Shown here: piece after piece, positions 12,410 to 24,367 of the stretch
How positions within the stretch are numbered: position 1 is the first letter of the stretch
How the letters are laid out: every line of letters starts with the position of its first letter
DNA from: Hordeum vulgare subsp. vulgare
Taxonomy: Eukaryota; Streptophyta; Magnoliopsida; Poales; Poaceae
Reading direction: 5' to 3'
Assembly (NCBI RefSeq): GCF_904849725.1
Contig: NC_058520.1
Location: forward strand, 317,823,186 to 317,887,185
Length of the DNA: 64,000 nt
The notes under the pieces: model-generated
The model's database searches: none
What the model was told of the DNA's origin: nothing
What the model saw: only the letters and a program-made list of their open reading frames with translations
Translations under genes and position numbers: made by a program

Positions 12410-12421
12410 TGGTAACATAGC
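12410..12421 (+). promoter_or_regulatory. LARD1 primer-binding site, tRNA-Met type
   Basis: TGGTAACATAGC lies 3 bases after the 5' LTR. It matches the complement of the initiator tRNA-Met 3' end (TGGTATCAGAGC) at 10 of 12 positions. Confidence 0.7.
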
Positions 12422-15398
12422 AGTACCAACCTAGGAGCCCCCTTGAATGATCGAACTTGGCCGAGTCGGGTCTAGTGAAAAATTGCTTTGTGTCTAGTTA
12501 TATATCGGAGAGTAGGATTCTTTTTCTCCTCTTCTATGCTCTGGTTAGTAATCTTGAAGAAATAATTTTAATTGTACTCCTCTTCTCACTCAAAATATTT
12601 TTAGGATCACACGGATATTTTTAGAATCTATATGATATCGATGTGACACAGTTCTGACTTGGTGCTTCGTGCTGTGTTGATTTTATTCCGGGGAGTTGAG
12701 CTCGAGGGGATTCTTGAGCACATCATTATCATTCAGATTTCTTAACATCTCAGGACGAAGGTTGTTCGAAATTTCTTCAATACTAATAGTGGCGAGATAA
12801 GCCCGGCATCCCTAGTACTAGTGCTTAGAGTTCGGGGGTACGGCCATACTTAGTATCGTTGTGATTACGAGGGTCTGAGATAGATGAGGTTCAGAGATTC
12901 TGGTTATGTGCTAACGGATGTGATACAGTGGACGGCTAGTGTTATTGCTAGGAGTTGAGCGATGGATTTTACTCCTTGTATCCGTGGACCCAATTGCATG
13001 ACCAGAAAATTTCGGGAGTTCTTAGGTGGGAATTCAAGTAATTACTTATAGGACAATCTTCCTACAAATGCATGCTGTGAGGTTGGGGTTTGACATCTAG
13101 TGGATTCGTTTGTTCATGGACATCTTACAGCGGTTCTCGTTTTGTCTTAAAGAGTCCTTGTAGCTTGCTATGACTCGGGGGGTGCTTCGTATGTCGTGTG
13201 CACTGCCTTGTACATGATGGCTGCTGTAGGATAGAGCCCGTGTGATCCTTTCCACGAAAATATCGAGCGGAACCTCGGCCTTTGTTTTGTTGGAGTATGG
13301 TAATTCGAGTTGCTTCGATGTAAAGTGGTGAATTTATAACTTTCCAATAGGTGTTCTCATATTTTTATGGCAATGCAAATTATTTTCCTCAGTCTAGTTG
13401 TGTTATCAATTCTTTTCAAACCGGAGTCGTCGTGTCAATTGTTTTCCAAACAGTGTGCTTCTCTTCAAGTGAATTCAATCTATCCTATCCGATATTCGCA
13501 AGATCAATCTCTCATTTGTTTTCGCAATTCGTCACATTTGTCCCAAGTTGTCTTTGTTTTTCCCCGCCCTCTCGCCCTTTTTTCTTCGATGATTTAATTA
13601 TCATCCAAGTGACTTCTTTGCATTCTTTCTTCCGCTATCTTCTCTCCTGTGTTGTAACTGGTGATTCTTTTAGAAGATTCTCAGCAGTTTTGAGTTCATC
13701 ATTCTTCATTCTTGTTTTCTTCTCTAGTGGATTCAATTCAAGTTATAGGTGTTCATCATATCCTTTTCATCCTTTAAATTATTTCCCATGTTTGTAATTC
13801 ATATCAAGTATTTCTTGTTTTCATCTCTCTCTATTCTATCCGGAGTGTTCAAGATATCCCAGAGTTTCTTGTTTTCAATCCTTCCAATTAATTTGAGGTG
13901 CTTACCTCATCAAGTTTTCATTTGTACGGGTGCAATATCTCTCTTTCCAATCAATTGTTTCAACGGTGTTTTCTTTTAGTGGGCCCATAACCCACATGTT
14001 TTCCCACGATCTTACCTGGCTCTTCTAATCTTTTCTGGAGATCCCAAATTCTTTTTTAAATATGACGTAAGACTGAATTCCATCAGTCATATTCCTTCCT
14101 CAATGTCAATCTGAATTATTTCATCATTAACTCAACTTTTCATATTCTTATTATGGAGTGTCTTAGTTATTCTTATGGTGTTCTCCTCATCATTTTCAGC
14201 TTGGAAGACCGAAGGAGTGTTTCTCTCAAATCTTGGTCCATTCTTTTGAAGATTTTCATCTCATCTTCGTGTTATCTTCTCAATTGTTTCCAATCATGAG
14301 TAATCCTTTCTTGCTATCCGGTGCATTTCAAATTTGTTTTCATTCTCGATCCTCCGAAGGCCATCATTTCAGAAGATTTCTTCGTTCTTCGCTTTCATCT
14401 TTCATTCTAAAATTCTTCTCAATTGTTGTTCCTTTGTTCGTTTCTCAATTATTATTATGCCTTGTTGAAGTTTACTATTAGGCGGCTCAAGATCTATTCA
14501 TTCTCAAGGTGTCCTTCAAGATTCTTGTGGTAGTACCTCAAGTATTCTATCTCTTGCATTTCAAAGTGCAATTCTTCCTCCTTTATCCTTTGAGGTGGTG
14601 TTATAGTATTCTTGTTAGTGAAGGAGTCTCGAAGAGAATTTGTTTCAAGAATGGGATAAGTAAACCCACCGATTCTATGATCATGAGATATTTTCAAACC
14701 CATGGTTTCTTCATTGAGCTATCTTGGTTTAGATTTCACCTAAAGCTTTTCCTAAGGATTGTTGCTTTTATGGTGATTATTTTTTATCCAAGTTTTCAAT
14801 GTTTCCTCTTGGTGTAAGAAGTTTTTATATCTTGTTGCTCTCAGTCAATCCTTGTTTGTGTTAGTGGCTGGTTGTCAACTCATTTTTTGAAATGGTTTCG
14901 ATAAGCCCGCAACAAGCTTGTTCTTTTCGTTGTTGGTTTTCCAACAACTCCGTTCGATTCTTCTTGTAAGGCTGCTTATCAAATGCAATTGTGGTAGTAG
15001 TTTGCATTTTCTCCTCCATTTTCTTCTTCCCAATGATCTAGTTTCTATTCTCTTGTTCTAGAGTTGTTGTGACGTTGCTCTTTTTATATCAATCATCATG
15101 TTCTATGAAGATCATGTTCTCTCCTTGCTTGTTCAAATTAGTTAGTTTGTTGTGAATCTCTCAAGATCTCTCCATCTTATCAAAATTTTATCTCAATTTC
15201 CTACTAAAGTGCTGCCGAAATTTTGTGTGAATTCTTGCTTTTTTCTCATATCATTCTTCATCTCTTTGCAACCTTCAAGGGTCGTTCGTTTCAGTCGTTT
15301 GTCAAGAACCGACTAAGTTTTACCTCTTACTCTTTCTCCTCCTCTTCCCTTTTCATTCTTAGATCTTGGGGCGAGATCTCTTGTTAGTGTAGGAGAGT
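12422..15398 (+). other. LARD1 interior, non-coding
   Basis: There is no gag, protease, integrase or reverse transcriptase motif in any frame. The stretch 13340-15350 is strongly pyrimidine-rich (TTCTT and TTTTC words) on the plus strand, which yields Ser/Phe-rich random frames. Just before the 3' LTR, 15363-15377 is a near-palindrome (ATCTTGGGGCGAGAT) followed by a short purine tract at 15391-15397. Confidence 0.7.
15386..15398 (+). promoter_or_regulatory. LARD1 polypurine tract, weak
   Basis: GTGTAGGAGAGT lies directly before the 3' LTR TGTGACAG. It is the position where plus-strand synthesis should be primed. The tract is short and broken by T residues. Confidence 0.45.
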
Positions 15399-17853
15399 TG
15401 TGACAGCCGGAGACCGACGCTCCAGAAGATTCTCCTTTTATTCCGTTGACGCCCTATGATTATTTGTTTGTCGCATTCATCATCACATCATGCACATCAT
15501 CTGCATTGCATCGGCACTTTGTTGTCACCAGTTTTCAAAACATGCATCCATTTCTAATTGTCGGTTCTCTCCGCTTTCGTCGTTGACCATTTCGAGTCCA
15601 ACCACACACGCACACACTCCCAATTCGTTGGCATCGGTATCTCATCAAGTTATCGGGACCAGAACGTTGTCGTGGCATCATTTCCGTTTTGCGGCCATGG
15701 TTCCCTTTCGTTCGCCGTGGCGACACATGCTTCATATCCTCTTGCCATGTTTCCATAAACTTTGCATGCATGTTGCATTCATGGCATAATATCCTCTGTT
15801 GCACGTATCTCTTAACCGTAGCTCCGTTCAATGTTCTTTGTGTTAACCGGCTAGTATGTCGTGTAGAATCACATGCTTCACCCCTTGCCATGCTTGACAA
15901 CATTTAATATTGCGTATAAATAACGAGAGTGAACTAAAAAATTAAATGTGGAGTTTATCAATATGCAACTCGTTGCATATTGATCTTCACTTAATGTGTA
16001 CCGTGTGATTGTTGTGAATTGCCATGCCATGCCTTGCATAATTGAAAAGGACATGCATCATATTAGGTTGTGCATCATATCGTGCATGTGCCATGGTGAA
16101 TATTGTGTGTTGATTCTTGTTTATGGTTTGCTTCTACTCGATAGAGTTCCACAAGAGTGTTGGAATGTGAGGATTCGTTCGACTACGTCGGTTCGTCCGC
16201 TTCACGGAGTCGTTCTTCTTCCAAGGAGGATCACACGCAAGATGATCATTTCCCTAGATACCATTACTATTATTGCCATGTCAGATGTTTCGTTTCTATT
16301 GCTATGTCTCGATGCCTACCACCTGTCTAACAAACCTCCCAACATTGCCATGAAACCTTCAACTGTTCTATGTGTTAGCGTTGCTAGATGCAGTTGCCGT
16401 TGCTTCCAAGTGATAACATGGGTTGCTTATTATATCACCATAGTAATTGCTATTTAATTTAATGCACCTATATACTTGGTAAAAGGTGGAAGGCTCGGCT
16501 TTCGAGCATGGTGTTTTGTTCCACCTTTGCCGCCTTATTTTCGGCTAAGGGTGCTACATTCCATTTTGAGCGCTCCTAACACTATCGGGGTTGTTATGGG
16601 GACCCCCTTGATAATTCGTCTTAGTTTAAAACTGGTCTAGCAAGGCCCAACTTTGGTAATGCATTTGCCTAATAACTAATTGACCACATAGGGAGTAATT
16701 AACCCGAGGAAATTTAATCAACCCCCAGGTTAGTGCTACTCATGAGTGTTGGTTCAACCCAGAGCAGCTTATTAACGCCCCCTCGGGGCAACCCGGTGTT
16801 TAAGCGTGGTAACCATATCTCATATGTCGTGTCCTGGGAACGAGATACGCGACTCCTATCAGGTTCATCGACATGTCGGACGGCCTTGCTGGATTAATTT
16901 TACCTTAGACGAAATATCTTGTGCATCAAGATTCCGGTGATGCTTTGGGTTATCTCAGAGTTGAGGTTTTCCACTAAGGAATCCGAGGAAATCATGAGTT
17001 TCACGGTCGAGGCTTTCTATGCGGCCTGCGGTAATTTGTGATGGACTAGTTGGAGCACCCCTGCAGGGTTAAATCTTTCGAAAAGCATGTCCACGGTTAT
17101 GTGGCAACGTGGAAACTTTGTTTAACATCCGGTTCTAGACAACGTGAAGTAAACTTAATTAAAACTTGCCAACTGAGTGTGTAACCGTGACTGTCTCTTT
17201 CGTGAATCCTTCTCCGATCGAGGACACGATGGGGTTATGTCTGACGAAAGTAGGTGTTCGAGATCATTCATTTGATCATCATTAATTCACGTCCGGTATG
17301 CGTAGCTCATCCCCCTCTTTTATTCTTGTACTCATAAGTTAGCCACCTCAAATAAATGCTTAGTCGCTTGCTGCAGCCTCACCACTTAACCATACCTCAC
17401 CTATTAAGCTTTGCTAGTCTTGATACCTTTGGAAATGAGATTGTTGAGTCCCTGTGGCTCACAGATTACTACATCACTAGTTGCAGGTACAGGTAAAACA
17501 ATACTTTGACGTGAGCGCGATGATTGTTCTATTTGGAGTTTCTTCTGCTTCCTCTTCATCGATCTAGGAAGGGTTCCACGCCGGAAGCCTAGGATAGCAA
17601 GGATGGAAATCGTTCTTTTATCGTTTGCTTTCGTCTGTAGTCGGACCCTGCTCTTCTACATGATGGTTGTATATGGTTGTATTAATTTAAACTTGATGTA
17701 GCTTGTGGCGAGTGTAATCCAACTCCTTATACTCATCTTTTCAGTACATGTACTTGTAACGATACCCATTCTTGCGAAACGACGAGATGCGTTTCTGTCC
17801 CTGTCGAGGCCCTCGCGTGAAAATAAGGATAGGATCGCACCTTGGGCATTACA
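15399..17853 (+). repeat. LARD1 3' LTR
   Basis: The LTR is 2455 bases, the partner of 9906-12406. It starts TGTGACAGCC and ends GGGCATTACA. Many of the differences in the first 100 bases are C/T or G/A changes, as expected for methylated DNA. Confidence 0.85.
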
Positions 17854-18479
17854 ATACGGTTAGCGATTCATTTTAGGCAGGGTAGGGGGTGCTTCAACAG
17901 GAAGGGGTCTACGTTAAGGGGATTTGCACCGTTTTCAGACCATCTAATCGCAATCGAACGATTCCGGTTGCGGGTGTAGGCTAGATAGGCTAGGTTGAGC
18001 TGTATAGATGGGCCAGTTTTAGATAAGAGAGGGAACTTTGCGGCCCGTAACATGTTTTTGAAAGACCGAAAACGTCCAACGAATAAACCGGCTATAGTAC
18101 CGCTATAGGTTTAACCGTTCGGGTATCAAAAGACGTACGAATGCGAAAACATTTGGCAAGCGGTCTACCTACCCTATATTAAGACAACACTCCAACTTAC
18201 GACCCATTCCAAGAAAGTTTTATACACACTTTCAAAAACAATAATTTACAATGTCGTGGACGCGTGCGTGTGTGGTTGGTCATAAAACGGTCAATGACGT
18301 GAACGGAAAAAATCGTCGACTACGACAGTTGCAAGTTTTGAAAAAATGATGGCAACAAAGTGCTGATGAAATGCTCAAGATGGTAATAATGCGATAATGA
18401 ATGTGGCAGACGAATAAACCACACGGGAAAACTGGAAATAACTAGAAGGCATCTGGAGCGTCGGTTCTGGGATGTTACA
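17854..18479 (-). mobile_element. Old LTR, proximal segment, minus strand
   Basis: On the minus strand this starts TGTAACATCC at 18479, then GACGCTCCAGA, parallel to the LARD1 start TGTGACAGCC then GACGCTCCAGA. It is the first 0.6 kb of the old LTR whose remainder lies at 9905-6080 beyond LARD1. With the inserted elements removed, that LTR would be about 4 kb. No gene is present. Positions 18480-18560 are left over between this LTR and element B, and I see nothing there. Confidence 0.65.
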
Positions 18480-18560
18480 CTAAGTCACCGGTGCTGAAGA
18501 GTAGGGGCGCGGTGCTTCGGACGAAGCTCAATCACGTAGCGCTTAGCTAAAATCAAAGCT

Positions 18561-19469
18561 ACACTCGTGGTATGTTTTCAGTGCAGACTTCCAAACCCTC
18601 ACAAACTCGATCACCCGGCGATCCATAATTGACTATTGGATGCTCTAGACCATGATGCCTAGCCGTTTGGAGGATACACAGTCCTCAAAGGTAACAAGCG
18701 TCGGTTCCACATAGGAATAACTTCTTAAGTGATGCTCAATCAATTGGGTTTTTGTTTGGGTTTGGTTTTTGGAGTATTTCTTCACTTGATGATTTTCACT
18801 CGAAGACTCTGAGGAATTTGGGTTGCTCTAAATGACTAATGTCAGTTTCTCTTGGAGCAGACAACCAGCAAGTGGTTGTGGGGGCGGCTATTTATAGCCT
18901 GGGAGCATCCGGGCATGATTTGACATAAATGCCCTTTTATAATATGACCATTGGGTGGATAAGATCTATGACAGGTGGCGCGTGGCATGGCAACGGTCGG
19001 AACTTTCAACAATGGAAGTCCTCATGTCTCTCATAATCATCACTTTGAGGCTTTGGTACATTTAGGCTTGGGTTGAGCATCATGAGGAAATTTGTTCCGT
19101 AGTTTTACCTCAACCCCCTTTAAAAGTACGGTGTTCCTATGACTCATGTGTAAAGAAAATGAAACATAAATAGTAAATCATCACGCTCCAAAGTCTTCAG
19201 AATGTTTTCTTTAGAATACACCGAATTCCTCATCTTCAATATCTTCATGAGGAATATCAATCTCTTCGCAATTTCTTCGCGATCAAAGTCTTCAAGGAAT
19301 GACCAAAGTCTTCACCCGAATACATTCATTTTTAGGGGTCCATATTCCTCGAATAACTCAAACTCCTTAGCGACTTATAGAGCATGTGTACACTTACAAA
19401 TATATCAGTCTCTTAACCTATATGTCTTCAAACAACCAAAATCACTAAGGGGCACTAGATGCAATTACA
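18561..19469 (-). repeat. Element B 3' LTR, truncated
   Basis: It matches 42574-43462 of the 5' LTR. It begins on the minus strand with TGTAATTGCATC at 19469, directly after a polypurine tract. A TATA box (CTATAAATAG on the minus strand) lies at 18888-18897. The last roughly 480 bases of the LTR are missing, so no target duplication can be scored. Confidence 0.8.
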
Positions 19470-19471
19470 AT

Positions 19472-19942
19472 CTCCCCCTTTGTGGTGGTTGATGAAAAAT
19501 AGGTCAAGTTTTCAACGGGGATAATAATATAAGATATAAGTACCGAGTTTGAGGAATCTGAAGTCAAGATACAGAGAAACTCCCCCGGAAGATGTGCATA
19601 TTTTGAAGAATTTGCTTTGAACAGCAGACGCACATTGATGATTTATATCATGGACTTCTCCCCCTATATCTTGTGATTCATGTATGCATTTGACATATAG
19701 TATGAGGAATTAGAGATTCATGATGAAAAGTGGTGTCTGACGAATTTTAGCATGCATGCATTAATTAACTTTGAGGAAAAAGCATGCGAGGGGAAACGTT
19801 CAAACGTATTAGAACACCATCGGGCTTAAGTTACAACTCATCACATCAAAAATTCAGAAGAACCAAGAGTTTGTAACTTAATAAAGTTTATAAGCCCATA
19901 AATAAATCCCGCTTGAAGACTAACTCTCACGTTTCTCCCCCT
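19472..19942 (-). promoter_or_regulatory. Element B polypurine tracts (three AGGGGGAG motifs)
   Basis: AGGGGGAG occurs on the minus strand at 19472-19479 (abutting the 3' LTR), 19658-19665 and 19935-19942. The first is the functional-position tract. The repeats upstream fit the multiple polypurine tracts known in Sireviruses. Confidence 0.7.
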
Positions 19943-19997
19943 TTGTCATCAAGTGACGAAAAGGGACGAAAGTGAGGACTAACGCCCATGAAGAATT

Positions 19998-22900
19998 TCA
20001 CTTGTGTGTTGAGGAAGAGCCGCGAGCAGTCTTCGAGTCAGACTTCCTTGTTGGGCCTGTTGCAGTATCCTCAGGTTCTTCATCGGAATCGACAGTGCAT
20101 AATGAAGAAAATGAGCTATCCACCAAGTGAGGAACTGGAATAGACTTAAATTTCTTCTTAGGTTGTATGACTAGTAAAATGCGCGAGAGAATTCCAATTC
20201 TTCAAGTTCCCCCGGAGTCTTCAGGTGAGACATAATCGCCCAAGTGCGATCAAATACCTCACGAAGATAATAGTGATTTTTCTTCACAGCATTCTGAGTC
20301 TCGTTGAGGGTTTTCACAATGGAGCCAAACTGGTGTTTTACCCACTTGTGATTGTGATCGACTTTTTGGTGAAGACTGAGGAGAAGCTCTCTATTAGTGA
20401 TCACACTTGGGGCCGTTGGGCTTGAAGGTTCTTGAGTGGCAGTGTCATCATATGAGGAATAAGAGTCAGCCTTACGAAATTGACCATACATGGGCCGATT
20501 TCCTTCATCAATCACTGACTTGCCTTTGCCTTCAACTGGTTCAAAAGATTTCTTGATGACTTTGATATGCAGCAGATAACCGAGGTCATTCTGAAAGTCA
20601 GCTTAGTAGTTGATGGCAGATCTATTCCTGATGAATCTCATGATCCAAGGCGCATAAATCTTCAGCTCAAATGGTGACAAAGCATTATCGGCGAAAGTCC
20701 TCAAGAAGAAATCATGAAGATTCATAGGGATGCCATGGATGACGTTGAACAGGATATTCTTCATGATGCCTACAACATCTTCTTCACTGTCATGTCCTTT
20801 AATAGGTGCGAAGGAATATGACAAGATCTGTAGACAGTTCTGGGCTCATACTTCAAGTTCTTCACCAGGAATCTTGTCCTTGGAGGTTGGCCCTGAGCCA
20901 AAGGTTTCATGAGTACTTCCATGAGCTTATTTGGCAGTTCCCTTTCATCATACATTATGACTGCATCTTCTGAAGGACTTGATATTGGAAGAGCTTGAAG
21001 CAATTCTGTGGCTCGAGCTTTGTAGTGAGTGTGCTGAGTCATACAGTCCAAGACCCACGTGTTGACGTCTTTGGGGTGACGTGAGATATGCAGTGTGGCA
21101 TAGAATTGAAGAATTATATCAGTATTCCAGTCCTCGATATATGTACAGAATGGCAGTAGCCCTGCTTCATGAAGAACATTCAGTACTAGGGTGAAGCAAG
21201 GAATTTCCTCCATGTCACAGTGAGGAATGTGGGTGTGAAGAAATATCTTATTTCTTCCATAGAGCACAGAAGCATAGTAGTTGAGTTGAATTTTGCTCCA
21301 AAACTTTCTGTGCCTGATGCGAAGCCTATCATAGGGATTTTTTCCTGTGAAGTAGTGACGTTCATCATAACAAGCTTGTTTCCGAAACTTTGGCCTCTTT
21401 GAGAAGGGCTGATGAGGCTTTGGTTGAAGATTATGCTGCTGTTCATTTTGACGAGTTGTGGCCGCCGCAATTGCAGTTTCAGGATTTACCACTATAATTG
21501 TAGTTTCATCATTTTGAGCAGGAGCTTGTTTTTTTAGCTTGAGGAATTTGTTGATCCGGGGGAGCAGATGCAGTTTTTGGTGCTTTAGTTTCTTCAGCTG
21601 ATGCAGCTGATTCTTGGTCTTGTGCTAATTCCTCATGTGAGCTCTTTTCATCAGAGCCAGTCAGAATCTCAGTGCCTACAGGAGTCTGAGAAATTGGAGC
21701 TGTTATTAGCGAGTTTGGATGAGCCTTTTTCCAGAACTCATCATGGATAATAGGTGTGTTGCATCCAATGTCTTCATCACCCTCCATTTCTTCAGCAGTT
21801 ATTAGAGGTGTTGTGACTTGAGGAATTTCTTCTCCTTGAATTTCCTCATCCATTGGCGTGGACGCAGCAGAGCAATTATCGTCCATTTCCTCATCATGTT
21901 CTGGAATGATGTATTCTTCACCAAATGGAACAATCATATATGATGGTGCTACATTGAGGGGAGTAGCATCCACAGGAGCTGATGATGAGGTAGGCATAGT
22001 CTTCAGGCATTTCGCCTCTAAAGACTCTGAAGTAGTTGAAGCCTTTATCTTCTTGGCTTCTTTTTCAGTAGCTTTTGTTTTCTTCACATCTGCTACAGAT
22101 GGAAGATTCACTTTCTTCACCTTTGAAGACTTAGGTGAAGGAGCAATTTTATCACGCGTTGCTTTGGCAGTGTCTGGCCTCGCAGATTCTTCAGCTGAAA
22201 TATTCTGAGTAATTTCATTAGCAGCTGGTTCTTCATTTTCATCAGCCATTTGCACAGTATAACTTGGCTGACGTTTTGTTGGCTGCTTTGGAGCGGCCAT
22301 CCTGTTGTTCTATTCATCAATTGTAGCATTTGTTGCTTTGACAAATTGCACTTTCACACCCTTTTGATCCACATGAGGACTTGTCTATCTGTCAGTGAGG
22401 GTCCTCGACTCTGCCTTAATAGAAACAAGTTTCTCAGGCATCAGGTTTAGGATGTTTTTCTTTAGAAACTTCTCCTTTTTAACCTTTGCAAGCCTAGCTT
22501 GTTTGGCTTCCTGGTCCTTCCATTTTCCTTCATTGATGAATGAAGCAACCATATGACTGACTCCATGAGGAAGCTTCTAATCATAAATTGGAGTATTTTG
22601 ATCCTCATGCCAAAGATCGATGAAGTTCAACAGTTCTTTCAGATCCAGTGCGAGGGGAATGGTGCTACCAGTAGCATGTGCAACTCTTTCTTGCTTGTTT
22701 CTGATGATGGCTTGAAGAGTTTCATCATCATATTCTTCACTTCCTTCTAATGCAGAAGGAATTTTGACAACTTTGCCTCGGCTTGGCCTTGTACCTCTAC
22801 GAGCAGCTATCTTTGTCTTCAGCACACAACCTGAAGATTTTGGAGCTCAGCCAAAGGCATATGTCACAGAGAAACTAGGTTTTTCTGATTGAAGCTTACT

Positions 22901-23660
22901 GAGTTGTTTCTACGGAGGAGGTGAAGACTTTGCTGCAGTTGAGAATTTGGCAGTTGTTGCTTCTTTCTGAGGAAGTTGCTCTTTTGATACTGCTGATGAG
23001 GCCTTCGGCTTGAGACTTGGTTTCTTTAACAGAACCTTCTTCTGAGGTTTTTCTATAGCAGAAGCCTCAACAACACAAGAAGTGGCAGCTGTAGCTACAG
23101 CAACCGAGTCCTCATTAAACTTTGTAACATGAGCTTTAGCCTTTTTCTGCAGCTTACACAAATACTTGTCTTTTTAATCAGGGTAATCCTCAATTGTGGC
23201 TATGCTTGAGGGATGTGCTCTTGTTGATCTCCCTATGGCAACCTTTTGCAAGGAGGCTTGAGGGCAAATTCTTGGCATATTTTGGAGTGACATACCTATA
23301 TTTCATTCACTCCTTTACCCATCTACGTTCAATCTTTTGAAGCCTTATCTTGCGTTTGTCATGGTCTCTTTACCATGAATTTCCTCATCACGCATGCAGT
23401 ACTCATCATAGATCTCCTCACGGATCTCGAAGGCAGTGTTCTGTTCCAGCTTCTTGCCACCCTTCTATTTTTTGCCTTCCTCCATTTTCTTCAGCTGAGG
23501 TTTTTCCTGAGGAATCTGTATTTTTGAAGAATCTGCAACACGGGTAATGTTTCTTCAAAAATGCTGCAAATGAGTTAAGTTGATGAGAACCTAGTGATTC
23601 ATCAGCTGACATTATGTACCTTTGAACAGCGTATAGGTGCGAAGGATTTGGAGAGGTCAT
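19998..23660 (-). pseudogene. Element B accessory gene after pol, broken
   Basis: This is a long minus-strand coding region in the sense orientation of the element, cut into pieces by frameshifts. The pieces are 23660-23418, 23161-22910, 22825-22577, 22300-21509, 21492-20770, 20824-20603, 20515-20171 and a short tail to the TGA at 19998. The N-terminal half is rich in Lys, Glu, Ala and Ser and looks disordered. The middle has a compact region containing EDWNTDIILQFYATLHI (about 21140-21090), then a Trp and KARATELLQAL. The A accessory protein has the same arrangement with DYNAAAIHQFYAT. This resembles the 'putative plant transposon protein' family (Pfam Transposase_32), from memory. No signal peptide or membrane helix is seen. 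Function is unknown. Confidence 0.65.
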
Positions 23661-24367
23661 ATGCGTTCTCAGATTTGAGGAAATTGAAAAAATTCTTAAG
23701 TTGAGGAATTTTCCGAGTGAGTTGAGGAATTTGATTAAGCATTCTGATCTTGGGTTCGAGAGTTGTGCAAATTCAAAAAATTACACAATTGAGGAATCTC
23801 GTGAAGAATTTAGTGGCTTAGTGAAATTCATCAAGTGTTCTAGACATGGGTGTGCAAAGCTGAGATATTTTCTGAGGAAAAACTGATTTCACAAATCTTA
23901 AGAGAATAAAAAGATCAACAGGGGTAGTAAATGGGATTTTAATTACCGTGTGCGAAGAAAACGATGAACTGGGGTAGTAAAAGTAGAAGTTCTTCGGTTC
24001 AGATCTTCAGTGCCCTAACTTGGAGACTGAAGACAGCTACGGCGGTGGCAGAGGAAGATGTTTCGTAGTCGGCATGAGTCTGGCGACGGCTAGGGAGAGG
24101 CAGTGACGCTTTTCCTCGCCGGCGACGAAGATGCTAGCGGCGACGCTAGGTTTTGAGCTCGAGCGGAGAAGACGAGAGGGAGGAAGAGTTTTTGACTGAG
24201 GGGGGTAAAGGGCTATTTATAGCTGAGGTGAAAGTAGTCTGAAGAAAATACTTCGGACGGAACTGCCCTTGCCGCTTCGTCTCCGCACGACACATGCTAC
24301 CCATGATCGGCGCATCGGAGATCGTGGTTATCTGTTCGTGAGTAGTGGGTGCGGTTACAGTGGTAAC
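23661..24367 (-). promoter_or_regulatory. Likely promoter and leader of the element B accessory gene
   Basis: On the minus strand a TATA box CTATAAATAG (24212-24221) is followed by a pyrimidine-rich start region with CTTCCTCCCTCTCG, typical of plant transcription starts. A GC-rich leader follows, then AT-rich DNA to the first ATG of the accessory frame at 23660. A GGTAAT at about 23946-23951 could be an intron donor in the leader. Element A is inserted about 147 bases upstream of the TATA box, cutting off any distal elements. Confidence 0.55.

Larger units (their letters stand above)
9906..17853 (+). mobile_element. LARD1: complete non-coding LTR element
   Basis: This is a complete LTR element with no gag or pol. 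The 5' LTR is 9906-12406, the interior 12407-15398 and the 3' LTR 15399-17853. LTRs run TGTGACAG to ATTACA. Flanking 5-mers ATCCG (9901-9905) and ATACG (17854-17858) differ by one base, as an aged target duplication would. Long LTRs with a non-coding interior define large retrotransposon derivatives (LARDs), which must borrow proteins. The first 100 bases of the two LTRs differ at 10 positions by hand count, so the insertion is not recent. Confidence 0.85.
18561..24367 (-). mobile_element. Element B (Sirevirus-like Copia), 3' part
   Basis: This is the distal part of a minus-strand Copia element, separated from its proximal part (36126-43462) by element A. It holds a truncated 3' LTR, three AGGGGGAG polypurine motifs, an accessory gene and the likely promoter of that gene. 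Repeated AGGGGGAG before the 3' LTR, and an extra gene after pol, are known traits of Sireviruses. The far end is lost at about 18561. Confidence 0.8.

Noticed and set aside
13351..13797. 148-codon Ser/Phe-rich frame in LARD1
   Set aside because: It is a by-product of pyrimidine-rich DNA. The hydrophobic look is caused by TTC and TCT codons, not by a real membrane protein.
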